A DNA stretch of 22,772 nucleotides from JBBRYB01 sp038238115 (GTDB taxonomy: Bacteria > Actinomycetota > Actinomycetes > Propionibacteriales > Nocardioidaceae), in assembly GCA_038238115.1 (NCBI GenBank), contig JBBRYB010000045.1:1-22772 (forward strand). The letters are read 5' to 3'. How positions within the stretch are numbered: position 1 is the first letter of the stretch; the number at the start of each line of letters is the position of its first letter. The notes beneath the pieces are model-generated. The model was not told the origin of the DNA. It did no database searches and worked only from the letters and a program-made list of their open reading frames with translations. Of the stretch, positions 1 to 9,991 are shown in pieces. The position numbers and the translations under genes were made by a program.

Positions 1-79
1 CGCCCGGCAGCCACTCCCGCATATCCGGCGGTAACAAGAACACCTGATCGCGCGACACCGGACGGAACTCTTTGGCCAT
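1..79 (-). CDS. DDE transposase, N-terminal fragment (runs off the window)
   Basis: The minus strand opens with an ATG at 79-77 and encodes MAKEFRPVSRDQVFLLPPDM followed by REWLPG before the window ends. An N-terminus of the form (K/R)-FRP-x-x-RDQ-x-(F/Y)LLPP-x-(M/L)-R-(E/D)-WLP is typical of IS1182/IS5-like DDE transposases. Only 26 codons are visible, so neither the catalytic residues nor intactness can be judged. The gene reads away from the catabolic cluster, so the rest of the element lies to the left. No terminal inverted repeat could be identified between 80 and 262. Confidence 0.6.
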   Translation of the reverse strand, partial: MAKEFRPVSRDQVFLLPPDMREWLPG

Positions 80-262
80 GACCCATCGTCTCCACTGACA
101 CCGGCGCTCGCCGCGCCGACACGCATTCTGCGACAGGCTCCGTGATGTTGGAATTGGTGAACAAGTGCTGCTGTCTCATCTGCAAACGTCCCTTGCCCGA
201 GTTGCCGAGACATCGGCACGGTTGCCTCAGCCAGCGGGCCCTGACGCGGGGCACTCCACCTC

Positions 263-1042
263 TCAGGCGCGCGCCGTGGCCCTGTGGCCGTTCTGCTCTG
301 ACAGACCGAAGGCCGTCGCAAGGTCGGCGGCAACCCTCTGCAGGCTGGGGGCCATGCGGGCTGGGTCGTCGGGACCAACGCGGCTGCTAGGACCAGAGAC
401 CGAAAGCGCCGCCGGGAATGGCAGTCCGGCGATCGGGACGGCGACGCAGCGCACCCCGAGCTCCTGTTCGCCGTCGTCTATGGCGTATCCGCGATCCCGG
501 ATCCTGCCGAGTTCGGCCAGCATGTCCGGGTAGGCAGTGATGGTGTGCGCCGTGGCGCTGGCCATCCCGGTGCGTTCCAAAATTTCGACAACATCGTCAT
601 CGCTGAGGGTGGCCAGCAAGGCCTTGCCCACCCCGGTGCTGTGCAACGGCACGATCCGACCGACCTCGGTGAACATACGCAAAGTCTGTGAAGAGGCGAC
701 CTGTGCGACGTAGATGCACGCCGTTCCCTCGAGCATCGCCATGTTGGTGGTCTCACCGAACTCCTCAACCAAGTGCTCCAAGTGCGGCCGAACCCAGGCG
801 CCGAGGTTGAGGCTGGCCGCGTCGCCGAGCCGGATCATCCGAGGCCCCAGCGCGTACCGCCTCGAGGACTCCTGACGCACGTACCCCTGGCCGATCAGGG
901 CCTGCAGCAGCCTGTGAATAGTCGGCATCGGCAAGTCCGTCCGTTGGGCCAGCTCCGAGAGGCTGAGCGACGCGCCTCCATCGGCGAGGTGCTCCAACAG
1001 CCGGAAGACCCGCTCGATGGACTGCACTCGTTCCGCGGCCAT
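263..1042 (-). CDS. IclR-family transcriptional regulator, probable ureide/glyoxylate repressor (AllR-like)
   Basis: The product is a 259-residue IclR-type regulator. A winged helix-turn-helix covers about residues 7-60, with the recognition region at SLSELAQRTDLPMPTIHRLL. An effector-binding domain covers about 75-250, with the STGVGKALLA segment (135-144) and the DDGEQELGVRCVAVPI segment (189-204, Cys199). I chose the ATG at 1042, which gives the family-like start MAAERVQSIERVFRLLEHL and has AGGG a few bases upstream. The longer frame to 1129 would add 29 residues unlike the family and would cover the operator. The gene is divergent from hyi. IclR relatives such as enterobacterial AllR control allantoin and glyoxylate genes; that this protein binds the operators found here is inferred from position and symmetry. 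It probably represses itself too, since a weaker operator pair lies at 1047-1081. Confidence 0.9.
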   Translation of the reverse strand: MAAERVQSIERVFRLLEHLADGGASLSLSELAQRTDLPMPTIHRLLQALIGQGYVRQESSRRYALGPRMIRLGDAASLNLGAWVRPHLEHLVEEFGETTNMAMLEGTACIYVAQVASSQTLRMFTEVGRIVPLHSTGVGKALLATLSDDDVVEILERTGMASATAHTITAYPDMLAELGRIRDRGYAIDDGEQELGVRCVAVPIAGLPFPAALSVSGPSSRVGPDDPARMAPSLQRVAADLATAFGLSEQNGHRATARA

Positions 1043-1046
1043 GAAC

Positions 1047-1081
1047 CACCCTAATCTGGAAGAAAGTTTCGCAATACGGAA
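1047..1081 (-). promoter_or_regulatory. Degenerate paired operator upstream of the iclR gene
   Basis: On the minus strand, 1081-1067 reads TTCCGTATTGCGAAA, a TTCC-N7-GGAA site with one mismatch. Exactly 20 bp further on, 1061-1047 begins with TTCC but lacks the second half. The spacing matches the three stronger pairs in the window. The pair lies 5-39 bp in front of the iclR start codon, which suits autoregulation. I could not find a convincing -10/-35 set for this gene. Confidence 0.5.
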
Positions 1082-1134
1082 GCAGCCTACCTGCCCACGC
1101 CAGCTCGCGAGGAGAAGCCGGGTCTGCACGTCGC

Positions 1135-1163
1135 TTGACCAGGTGCAGGGTGCTCGCTATGAT
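1135..1163 (+). promoter_or_regulatory. Sigma70-type promoter of the hyi-glxR-gcl-glycerate kinase-allB operon
   Basis: The -35 box TTGACC (1135-1140) and the -10 box TATGAT (1158-1163) are separated by exactly 17 bp. Transcription would start near 1170, inside the first operator, leaving a leader of about 33 nt before the GTG at 1203. No experimental start is known to me. Confidence 0.75.
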
Positions 1164-1197
1164 TCCGTATTACAGAATACGTTTCCATAGAACGGAA
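1163..1197 (+). promoter_or_regulatory. Paired IclR-type operator in front of hyi
   Basis: Two 15-bp sites of form TTCC-N7-GGAA lie 20 bp apart start to start. They are TTCCGTATTACAGAA (1163-1177, one mismatch) and TTCCATAGAACGGAA (1183-1197, perfect arms). The first begins on the last base of the -10 box and the second ends 5 bp before the GTG start, so binding should block initiation. The first site also holds a second inverted repeat, CGTATT-ACAG-AATACG (1166-1181). Confidence 0.75.
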
Positions 1198-1202
1198 TTC
1201 CC

Positions 1203-2048
1203 GTGCACACATTGCCGTACGTCGCCAACTGCTCGATGCTGTTCACCGAGGAGCCGCTCCTGGCGCGACCAGCAGCAGCGGCCGCCGCCGGTTTCGATGC
1301 CGTGGAGTTCTGGTGGCCCTGGCCGGACCAGCCCGTGCCTCCCGACCACCAGGTGGACGAGTTCGTCGGGGCCATTCGCGCTTCCGGTGTCCGCTTGACG
1401 GGCCTGAACTTCTTCGCAGGCGACCTCGCCGGTGCCGACTGCGGCGTCTTGTCGATCCCTGAGCGTGCTCAGCAGTTCCGCGACAACGTCGAGGTGACCG
1501 TGGGCATCGGCGAGCAGCTAGGGGTCGGCGCTTTCAACGCGCTCTTCGGCAATCGCGTCGAGGGCGCCTCACCCGACGAGCAGGACGAGCTGGGCGTCGA
1601 GATGCTCGCCCTGGCCGCGTCGGCAGCGGGCCGCATCGGGGCAACCGTTCTGCTTGAGCCGGTGAGCGGTCCGAAGCCCTACCCGATCCGGACCGCAGAC
1701 GATGTCGTGCGAATCCTTGATCGCGTCGTCGTGGAGGGCAGCACGCAGGTCGGCTTCATGTGCGACCTTTTCCACCTTGCCAACAATGGTGACGACCTGA
1801 ATTCGGTGATCACCCGACACGCGGACCGGATCGCCCACGTCCAGATCGCCGACTGGCCCGGCCGAGGCGAGCCAGGGAGCGGCGAGCTCGATCTGGACCG
1901 ACACCTCACCGCCATCCAAGCCACCGGCTTCGACGGGCAGGTGGCCTTGGAGTACAAGCCCACGGGCACCACCGAAGACAGCCTGGCGTGGCTTCCACGA
2001 GCCCGCCGTTCCACCACGAGCTACAGCACACAGACAGGCACTCGCTGA
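1203..2048 (+). CDS. hyi: Hydroxypyruvate isomerase
   Basis: The 281-residue protein is a xylose-isomerase-like TIM barrel of the Hyi family, which interconverts hydroxypyruvate and tartronate semialdehyde. Recognisable segments are ANCSMLFTE near the N-terminus, FDAVEFWWP (31-39), the acidic residue in LLEPVSG (Glu152), CDLFHL (187-192), HVQIADWPGRGEPGSGE (212-228) and ALEYKP (Glu250). These correspond to the two catalytic glutamates and the metal/substrate ligands of the family. Translation is placed at GTG 1203 because the family match begins there; the ribosome site is weak and overlaps operator bases. It is the first gene of the glyoxylate operon, ending 1 bp before glxR. The C-terminus after WLPRARR is about 12 residues longer than usual. 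Confidence 0.93.
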   Translation: MHTLPYVANCSMLFTEEPLLARPAAAAAAGFDAVEFWWPWPDQPVPPDHQVDEFVGAIRASGVRLTGLNFFAGDLAGADCGVLSIPERAQQFRDNVEVTVGIGEQLGVGAFNALFGNRVEGASPDEQDELGVEMLALAASAAGRIGATVLLEPVSGPKPYPIRTADDVVRILDRVVVEGSTQVGFMCDLFHLANNGDDLNSVITRHADRIAHVQIADWPGRGEPGSGELDLDRHLTAIQATGFDGQVALEYKPTGTTEDSLAWLPRARRSTTSYSTQTGTR

Positions 2049-2049
2049 C

Positions 2050-2928
2050 ATGTCCACCATCGCGTTCATCGGGCTGGGCATCATGGGTGCCCCCATGGCC
2101 AAGCATCTCGTCGAGGCCGGGCATACGGTCATCGGAGTCAACCGCAGCCCCGCCGCGCTCGAGCAGCTCGTCGCCGCCGGGGGGCGCGGAGCAGCCTCGG
2201 TCGCTGAGGCCGTGACGGAGGCCGACGTCGTCATCACCATGGTGCCGGACTCCTCTGACGTCGAGAGCGTGGCGCTGGGTGAGGAAGGCATCTACGCCCA
2301 GGCTAAGAAGGGCTCGCTGCACATCGACATGTCCTCCATCCGGCCCGACGTCTCCGTAGCCCTCGCCGAGCAAGGCGCAGCGCTCGGCATCCGGGTGCTC
2401 GACGCTCCCGTCAGTGGTGGAGAGGCTGGCGCGGTCGAGGCGAAGCTCTCCATCATGGTGGGCGGTGACCGGGCTGACTTCGACGAGGCGCGACCGATCC
2501 TCGAAGCCCTCGGCAAGACCATCGTCTACGTCGGTCCTGCGGGCTCGGGCCAGACGGTCAAGGCCGCCAACCAGCTGATCGTGGCCGGCACCATCGAGCT
2601 CGTGGCCGAGGCCATCGTGTTCCTCGAGGCCTACGGAGTCGACACCGAATCGGCGCTCGCGGTCCTGGCCGGTGGCCTCGCGGGCAACCAGATCCTCGAA
2701 CGCAAGGGGGCCAGCATGCTGGCTCGCCACTTCGAACCCGGCTTCCGGATCGATCTGCACCACAAGGACATGGGCATCGTTTGCGACGCCGCGCGCGCCA
2801 AGGGCGTCGCCATCCCGCTCGGATCGATGACGGCCGAGCTCGTCGCATCCCTACGAGCTCAGGGCCACGGCGCTCTGGACCACTCCGCGCTCCTCAAGAT
2901 GGTCGAGCAGCTCTCAGGTCGCGCCTGA
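2050..2928 (+). CDS. glxR: 2-hydroxy-3-oxopropionate (tartronate semialdehyde) reductase
   Basis: The 292-residue protein belongs to the beta-hydroxyacid dehydrogenase family and reduces tartronate semialdehyde to D-glycerate with NAD(P)H. It has the N-terminal Rossmann motif IGLGIMGAPMAKHL (7-20), the substrate-binding motif DAPVSGG (118-124), and GSGQTVKAANQ (165-175) with the expected catalytic lysine at 171. Length is normal. It starts 1 bp after the hyi stop without a strong ribosome site, so translational coupling to hyi is likely. It lies between hyi and gcl, and all three act on tartronate semialdehyde. Confidence 0.93.
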   Translation: MSTIAFIGLGIMGAPMAKHLVEAGHTVIGVNRSPAALEQLVAAGGRGAASVAEAVTEADVVITMVPDSSDVESVALGEEGIYAQAKKGSLHIDMSSIRPDVSVALAEQGAALGIRVLDAPVSGGEAGAVEAKLSIMVGGDRADFDEARPILEALGKTIVYVGPAGSGQTVKAANQLIVAGTIELVAEAIVFLEAYGVDTESALAVLAGGLAGNQILERKGASMLARHFEPGFRIDLHHKDMGIVCDAARAKGVAIPLGSMTAELVASLRAQGHGALDHSALLKMVEQLSGRA

Positions 2929-2985
2929 CCTCTGCTTCGCCCGTCCCGACCCAACACACCACCTGCTGCCTCCCAGGAGAACCCG

Positions 2986-4761
<1,776 letters not shown>

Positions 4762-4769
4762 GCAGCGAC

Positions 4770-5888
4770 GTGATCATCGTCATCGCCCCCGACAAGTTCA
4801 AAGGGTGCCTTTCTGCCGCCGAGGTCGTCGACGCCTTGGCCGAGGGCCTCCTGGAGGCGCAACCGCATATTGACGTCGTCAGGTTCCCCGTGGCCGACGG
4901 TGGCGATGGCACCGTCTCAGCGGCCCTCTCGCGCGGCTTCTCCCCCGTCATCGTCGACGCTCACGGCCCCACCGGTGAACCCGTTCGGGTCACCTATGCC
5001 CGCAAGGCCAGCAAGGCAGTCATCGAACTGGCCGCCGTGTGCGGGCTCGAGGCACTGCCCGATGGTCGTCTGGACCCTTTGGGTGCCTCCACCTACGGCC
5101 TGGGAGAGGTCCTGCGACAGGCCATCAAGTCGGGGGCCACCGAGATCGTGCTCGGCATCGGTGGCAGCGCCTCCACCGACGGAGGCGCCGGCATGGTCCA
5201 GGCCATGGGCGCTCGACTGCTGGACTCCTCGGGCCAGGAGATACGTCGTGGTGAACTCGCCCTCGACACCGTGGCGGCCCTCGATCTTGAGCCGTTGGAT
5301 GCTCTGATGCGGGCGGTGAGCCTCATGATCGCAATCGACGTCGACAACCCACTGCTCGGGCCGCGCGGCGCAGCCGCCGTCTTCGGTCCGCAGAAGGGGG
5401 CCACCGCCGAGCAGGTCTTCCTCTTGGAGGCTTCACTGACCCGCTGGGCCCGGGTGGTCGCTGAAGCTCGGGGACGTGACGATGCCGACCACCCGGGGGC
5501 AGGAGCCGCCGGGGGCACCGGCTTTGCCGCCAGGGCCCTCCTCGACGCGGAGCTGTCCTCGGGGATCGACCTCGTGCTAGACCTGCTGCAGTTCGCCGAG
5601 GCGTTGGAAGGAGCCGACCTGGTGATCACCGGGGAGGGCGCCCTGGACGAGCAGTCGCTGGCAGGCAAGGCGCCGATGGGAGTTTCCAATGCTGCCGGGG
5701 CGGCCGGTGTGCCCGTGGTCGCTGTCGCCGGCGTCAGCCGTCTCAGCGACGAGCAACTACAAGGCAGCGGGATCAAGGCCGTCTATCCCCTCTCGGATCT
5801 CGAGCCCGACCCACAGCGCAGCATCGCCGAAGCCTCCGCTCTCCTCCGCAGAGTCGGCATCCAGATCGCCAAGGAGTGGTGCAGATGA
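4770..5888 (+). CDS. glxK: Glycerate kinase, GarK/GlxK type (2-phosphoglycerate forming)
   Basis: The 372-residue protein is a type-II-fold (GarK/GlxK) glycerate kinase that phosphorylates D-glycerate, completing the route from glyoxylate to glycolysis. Motifs in order are APDKFKG (6-12), VADGGDGT (41-48), GIGGSASTDGG (129-139), GPQKGA (206-211), GGTGFA (248-253) and TGEGALDEQS (287-296). The GTG start at 4770 lies 8 bp after the gcl stop; its ribosome site is poor. The gene ends in a 4-bp ATGA overlap with allB. The family assignment is firm. The symbol glxK rather than garK is chosen from context. Confidence 0.93.
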   Translation: MIIVIAPDKFKGCLSAAEVVDALAEGLLEAQPHIDVVRFPVADGGDGTVSAALSRGFSPVIVDAHGPTGEPVRVTYARKASKAVIELAAVCGLEALPDGRLDPLGASTYGLGEVLRQAIKSGATEIVLGIGGSASTDGGAGMVQAMGARLLDSSGQEIRRGELALDTVAALDLEPLDALMRAVSLMIAIDVDNPLLGPRGAAAVFGPQKGATAEQVFLLEASLTRWARVVAEARGRDDADHPGAGAAGGTGFAARALLDAELSSGIDLVLDLLQFAEALEGADLVITGEGALDEQSLAGKAPMGVSNAAGAAGVPVVAVAGVSRLSDEQLQGSGIKAVYPLSDLEPDPQRSIAEASALLRRVGIQIAKEWCR

Positions 5889-7216
5889 CAGAGCCTGTCG
5901 AGCTTGTGGTGAGGGCGAACCGGGTGCTGACCCCGGATGGTGAGCGCAGGGCCACCGTGTGGGTGGCCGACGGTCGGATCGTGCGCGTCGGAGACGTTGA
6001 CGAGCCCCTGGCCAGTTCCTCTGTCGTTCAGCTGGCCGACGACGAAGTGCTCATCCCGGGGTTGGTCGACACCCACGTGCACATCAACGAGCCCGGGCGC
6101 ACCGAATGGGAGGGCTTCGCCACCGCCACTCGCGCCGCCGCGGCAGGCGGGGTGACCACCGTGCTGGACATGCCCCTGAACAGCCTGCCCCCGACCATCA
6201 GCACTGAGGCGCTGGCGGTCAAGCAGCAGGCGGCCGAGGGAAAGTGCCGGGTCGACGTGGGGTTCTGGGGTGGCGCCGTACCGTCGAGCCTCGGCCGGCT
6301 CGAGGAGCTCTGGGACGCTGGCGTCTTCGGCTTCAAGTGTTTCCTCCTCGACTCCGGGGTGCCCGAGTTCCCGCACCTGACGACTCCGCAACTGCACGCC
6401 GCGATGCACGAGATCGCAGGTTTCGGCGGTCGACTCATCGTGCACGCCGAGGACGCCGGCATGATCAGCGACGGCGACTGGCACAGCTCGCGGTACCCAG
6501 ACTTCCTGGCTACCCGACCCCCGGAGTCCGAGACCACCGCGATCAGCATCGTCATCGAGGCAGCCCGCGTCACGGGATGCCGCACCCACATCGTTCATCT
6601 TTCCGCCGCCGACGCGCTCCCTGAGATCACCGCGGCGCGCGCAGACGGTGTGCCCCTCACCGTCGAGACCTGCCCGCACTACCTGACCCTGGCCGCCGAG
6701 GACATCGAAGACGGTGCCACGCAGTTCAAGTGCTGCCCCCCGGTGCGCGGCCGCGAGAACGCTGACCGGTTGTGGACGGCGCTGTCCGACGGGGTGATCG
6801 ACTTCGTAGTGACAGACCACTCCCCAAGCACCCCGGAGCTCAAGGCCCTCGAGGAGGGGGACTTCGGCACGGCGTGGGGTGGCATCTCCTCCCTGCAGCT
6901 CGGACTCCCGTTGGTATGGACGGGTGCCCGCGCGCGCGGACTCGCGTTGCAGGACGTGATCGGCTGGATGGCGTTGGCCCCTGCCCGAACGATGGGCGTC
7001 GAGGGCAAGGGCGCGATCGTGGCAGGCAACGTCGCCGACCTGGTCGTCTTCGCTCCCGACGAGGCGTGGACCATCGACGCGGCCGCGCTGCACCACAAGA
7101 ACGCGATCAGTCCCTACCACGGACGCCGGGTCAGTGGTGCCGTACGAGCCACCTACCTCGGGGGTCGACGCGCGGACATCGACGGGCCCGTGCTGGGCCA
7201 GTTCCTGCGCCGCTGA
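5885..7216 (+). CDS. allB: Allantoinase
   Basis: The 443-residue amidohydrolase-superfamily enzyme opens allantoin to allantoate. All expected binuclear metal ligands are visible: His64 and His66 in DTHVHINEPG, Lys151 in FGFKCFL (the carbamylated lysine), His187 in LIVHAEDAG, His238 in IVHLSAA, and Asp311 in VTDHSPS. HINEPGRTEWEGF and MPLNSLPPT are typical of allantoinase rather than dihydroorotase. I chose ATG 5885 because AGGAG (5872-5876) is 8 bp upstream and the start overlaps the glycerate kinase stop as ATGA; the in-frame GTG at 5876 overlaps that ribosome site. It is the last gene of the plus-strand operon, converging on aceE. Confidence 0.96.
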   Translation: MTEPVELVVRANRVLTPDGERRATVWVADGRIVRVGDVDEPLASSSVVQLADDEVLIPGLVDTHVHINEPGRTEWEGFATATRAAAAGGVTTVLDMPLNSLPPTISTEALAVKQQAAEGKCRVDVGFWGGAVPSSLGRLEELWDAGVFGFKCFLLDSGVPEFPHLTTPQLHAAMHEIAGFGGRLIVHAEDAGMISDGDWHSSRYPDFLATRPPESETTAISIVIEAARVTGCRTHIVHLSAADALPEITAARADGVPLTVETCPHYLTLAAEDIEDGATQFKCCPPVRGRENADRLWTALSDGVIDFVVTDHSPSTPELKALEEGDFGTAWGGISSLQLGLPLVWTGARARGLALQDVIGWMALAPARTMGVEGKGAIVAGNVADLVVFAPDEAWTIDAAALHHKNAISPYHGRRVSGAVRATYLGGRRADIDGPVLGQFLRR

Positions 7217-7221
7217 GCGTC

Positions 7222-7242
7222 GACCCCGAGATCCTGCGGGTC
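7222..7242 (+). terminator. Possible weak bidirectional terminator between allB and aceE
   Basis: The 24-bp gap between the convergent stops contains GACCC (7222-7226) and GGGTC (7238-7242), a 5-bp stem with an 11-nt loop. The right arm runs into the aceE stop codon. There is no T-tract, so it is a weak candidate only. Confidence 0.25.
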
Positions 7243-9949
7243 AGGAATCGCCCCCGACGTTCCCCGACGTTCCTGCCGTGACGTCCTCCAACCGATAGCG
7301 CTCAGCCGCCTCGATTGGCGCGCGGGCCTCCACCACACCGGCCTCGGCTAGCAGCTGCAGCGCGCGAACCACCATCGAGTGGGTGTCGATGTGGAAGTAG
7401 CGGCGCGCTGCCGCCCGCGTGTCGGAGAACCCATGCCCGTCGGCACCGAGAGTCGCGAAGGGACGGTCCACGAACTGCCGGATCTGGTCCGGGATCTCCG
7501 AGACGTAGTCCGTAGACGCGACCACGGGGCCGTTCGAGTCCGCGAGCTTGCTGGTCACGTAGGGAGTCCGAGGCGGCTCCTCCGGGTGAAGGAAGTTGTG
7601 CTCGAGGCACGCCAGACCATCGCGCCGTAGCTCGGTCCAGGACGTAACCGACCACACGTCGGCACTGACACCCCATTCCTGATGCAGCAGGTCGCGCGCC
7701 TCGAGCGCCCAGGGCACCGAGACCCCCGAGCCGAGGAGCTGGACCCGCGGGCCGTTCCCCTCTGCGGCTGCCACGCGATGAAGGCCACGCAGGATGCCGT
7801 CGATGTCGACGTCGTCGGGTTGGGTGGGTTGCGTCACCGGCTCGTTGTAGACCGTGAGGTAGTACATGACGTCGCGGTCACTGCTCTCGACGCCGTACAT
7901 CTGGTCGAGACCCGCCTTCACGATGGCGGCGATCTCGTAGCCGAATGCAGGATCGTAGATCTTCATCGCCGGGTTGGTTGCCGCCAGGACCGGTGAGTGG
8001 CCGTCCGCGTGCTGGAGCCCCTCTCCAGTCAGCGTGGTCCGCCCTGCGGTGGCACCGATGATGAACCCGCGGGTCATCTGGTCCATCGCGGCCCAGAGCG
8101 AGTCGCCCGTCCGCTGGAACCCGAACATCGAGTAGAAGATGTAGACGGGGATCATCGGCTCCCCGTGCGTCGCATAGCTCGTGCCGGCAGCGGTGAAGGC
8201 CGCGACCGAACCGGCCTCGTTGATGCCCGTGTGCAGGAGCTGACCCGACTCGGACTCCTTGTAGGCGAGGAAGAGTGCCCGGTCGACCGCGGCGTATTGC
8301 TGACCGCGCGGGTTGTAGATGCGCGCGGTCGGGAAGAAGGAGTCCATGCCGAAGGTCCGGGCCTCGTCCGGGATGATCGGGACGATGCGCTGCCCGATCT
8401 CGGGATCGCGCATCAGCTCGCGCAGCACTCGGACGAACGCCATCGTGGTCGCCGCCTGCTTGCCGCCGCCCTTGCGGGCCACGTCGTAGGTCTTGTCCGA
8501 GGGCAACACGATCGACCGGGGTCGGTTCCTGCGCTCAGGGACGAAGCCACCCAGCGCGCGGCGCCGTTCGAGGGCATAGGCGATCTCGGGTGCATCGGGC
8601 CCGGGGTTGTAGAACGGCGTACTGTACGGGTCGCGATCGATGTCGGCGTCGCTGATCGGAATGTGCAGCAGGTCGCGGAAGAGCTTGAGGTCCTCTGCCG
8701 TCAGCTTCTTCATCTGGTGGGTCGCGTTGCGGGCCTCGAAGTTCGCACCGAGGCCGTAGCCCTTGACCGTCTTCGCGAGCACGACGCTTGGTCGTCCGGT
8801 TCGCACCGTTGCGGCGTGGTAGGCGGCGTACACCTTGCGATAGTCGTGCCCGCCTCGTCGTAGTTCCCAGATCTGGTCGTCGGTGAGGTGTTCGACGAGC
8901 CTCTTCGTCGCAGCCGAGCGGCCGAAGAAGTTCTCCCGGATGTAGCCGCCGGACTCACCTTTGTAGGTCTGGTAGTCCCCGTCCAGGGTCTGGTTCATGA
9001 TCCGCACCAGGTCTCCGGTCGTGTCGCCGGCCAGCAGCGGGTCCCACTGCCGGCCCCAGACCACCTTGAACACGTTCCATCCCGCGCCCCGGAAGAAGGC
9101 CTCGAGCTCCTGCATGATCTTGCTGTTGCCTCGGACCGGTCCGTCGAGCCGTTGCAGGTTGCAGTTCACGACGAAGGTGAGGTTGTCGAGGCCGTCGTTC
9201 GCCGCCAGCTGCAGCAGTCCCCTCGACTCGGGCTCGTCCATCTCGCCGTCTCCGAGGAAGGCCCACACGTGCTGGTCGGAGGTGTCCTTGATGCCGCGGT
9301 CGCGCAGGTAGCGGTTGAACTGCGCCTGGTAGATGGCGTTCATCGGCCCGATCCCCATCGAGACGGTGGGGAACTGCCAGAAAGAAGGCAGCAGCCTCGG
9401 GTGCGGGTAGGAGGGCAGTCCGTGTGGAGCCTTGGACTTCTCCTGCCGGAAGCCGTCCAGGTCATCCTCACCCAGCCGGCCCTCCAGGAAGGCTCTGGCA
9501 TACATCCCGGGTGAGGCGTGGCCCTGGAAGAAGACGTGGTCACCGCCACCGGGATGGTCGGGACCGCGGAAGAAATGGTTGAGACCGACCTCGTAGAGCG
9601 TGGATGCTCCGGCATAGGTCGAGATGTGCCCCCCGACCCCGATATCGGGCCGCTGGGCCCGCTGCACCAGCATCGCGGCGTTCCAGCGCACGAGCCGCCT
9701 GAACCGTCTCTCCATGTCTTCGTCGCCGGCGAAGGGCGGCTCGTCCTGCACCCCGATCGTGTTGACGTAGTCCGTCGTGATCGAGGCGTCTGCGGGCACC
9801 CCTGCCACGGCGGCGCGCTGAGCGAGCGCGCGGAGCACCTCCGCGGCACGGCGCCTGCCGCCCACGGCCACCATCTGGTCGAAGGACTCTGCCCATTCGG
9901 CCAGCTCCTCGGGATCGGATGCGGTTTCGCGCTTTACGGGCTCGGCCAC
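7241..9949 (-). CDS. aceE: Pyruvate dehydrogenase E1 component, homodimeric type
   Basis: The roughly 900-residue protein is the ThDP-dependent E1 of the pyruvate dehydrogenase complex, decarboxylating pyruvate and acetylating the E2 lipoyl group. Hallmarks are HISTYAGASTLYEVGLNHFFRG, SMGIGPMNAIYQAQF, the ThDP motif GDGEMDEPES (about 233) ending in NCNLQRLDGPV (about 262), and the C-terminal GADGHGFSDTR. No E2 or E3 gene is nearby, so it presumably works with the housekeeping complex. Two GTG codons are possible. AGGAGG (9964-9959) directly abuts the GTG at 9958 but lies 9 bp from the GTG at 9949, so I chose 9949 (902 residues). It is last in the permease-urate oxidase operon; acetyl-CoA production here would feed the malate synthase encoded in the same cluster. 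Confidence 0.95.
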   Translation of the reverse strand: MAEPVKRETASDPEELAEWAESFDQMVAVGGRRRAAEVLRALAQRAAVAGVPADASITTDYVNTIGVQDEPPFAGDEDMERRFRRLVRWNAAMLVQRAQRPDIGVGGHISTYAGASTLYEVGLNHFFRGPDHPGGGDHVFFQGHASPGMYARAFLEGRLGEDDLDGFRQEKSKAPHGLPSYPHPRLLPSFWQFPTVSMGIGPMNAIYQAQFNRYLRDRGIKDTSDQHVWAFLGDGEMDEPESRGLLQLAANDGLDNLTFVVNCNLQRLDGPVRGNSKIMQELEAFFRGAGWNVFKVVWGRQWDPLLAGDTTGDLVRIMNQTLDGDYQTYKGESGGYIRENFFGRSAATKRLVEHLTDDQIWELRRGGHDYRKVYAAYHAATVRTGRPSVVLAKTVKGYGLGANFEARNATHQMKKLTAEDLKLFRDLLHIPISDADIDRDPYSTPFYNPGPDAPEIAYALERRRALGGFVPERRNRPRSIVLPSDKTYDVARKGGGKQAATTMAFVRVLRELMRDPEIGQRIVPIIPDEARTFGMDSFFPTARIYNPRGQQYAAVDRALFLAYKESESGQLLHTGINEAGSVAAFTAAGTSYATHGEPMIPVYIFYSMFGFQRTGDSLWAAMDQMTRGFIIGATAGRTTLTGEGLQHADGHSPVLAATNPAMKIYDPAFGYEIAAIVKAGLDQMYGVESSDRDVMYYLTVYNEPVTQPTQPDDVDIDGILRGLHRVAAAEGNGPRVQLLGSGVSVPWALEARDLLHQEWGVSADVWSVTSWTELRRDGLACLEHNFLHPEEPPRTPYVTSKLADSNGPVVASTDYVSEIPDQIRQFVDRPFATLGADGHGFSDTRAAARRYFHIDTHSMVVRALQLLAEAGVVEARAPIEAAERYRLEDVTAGTSGNVGGDS

Positions 9950-9991
9950 GTGGTTCACCCTCCTGTCCTGGTGCTTTGGTCTAGATGGGCG

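Noticed and set aside
1043..1129. N-terminal extension of the IclR regulator to 1129
   Set aside because: It adds residues unlike the family, has no ribosome site, and would place the operator pair inside the coding sequence.
5783..7120. A 445-codon open frame on the minus strand opposite allB, and similar long frames opposite gcl (3526-4458) and glxR (1906-2763)
   Set aside because: They are antisense shadows of strongly recognised genes; such frames are common in high-GC DNA, and their residues show no domain.
7217..7240. A strong intrinsic terminator between allB and aceE
   Set aside because: Only a 5-bp stem without a T-tract is present, so it is listed at low confidence only.
7997..8863. 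A 288-codon plus-strand frame within aceE
   Set aside because: It lies wholly opposite a clear AceE reading frame with conserved ThDP motifs and has low-complexity composition with no family match.
9950..9958. aceE start at GTG 9958
   Set aside because: The ribosome site AGGAGG directly abuts this codon with no spacer; GTG 9949 has normal 9-bp spacing.
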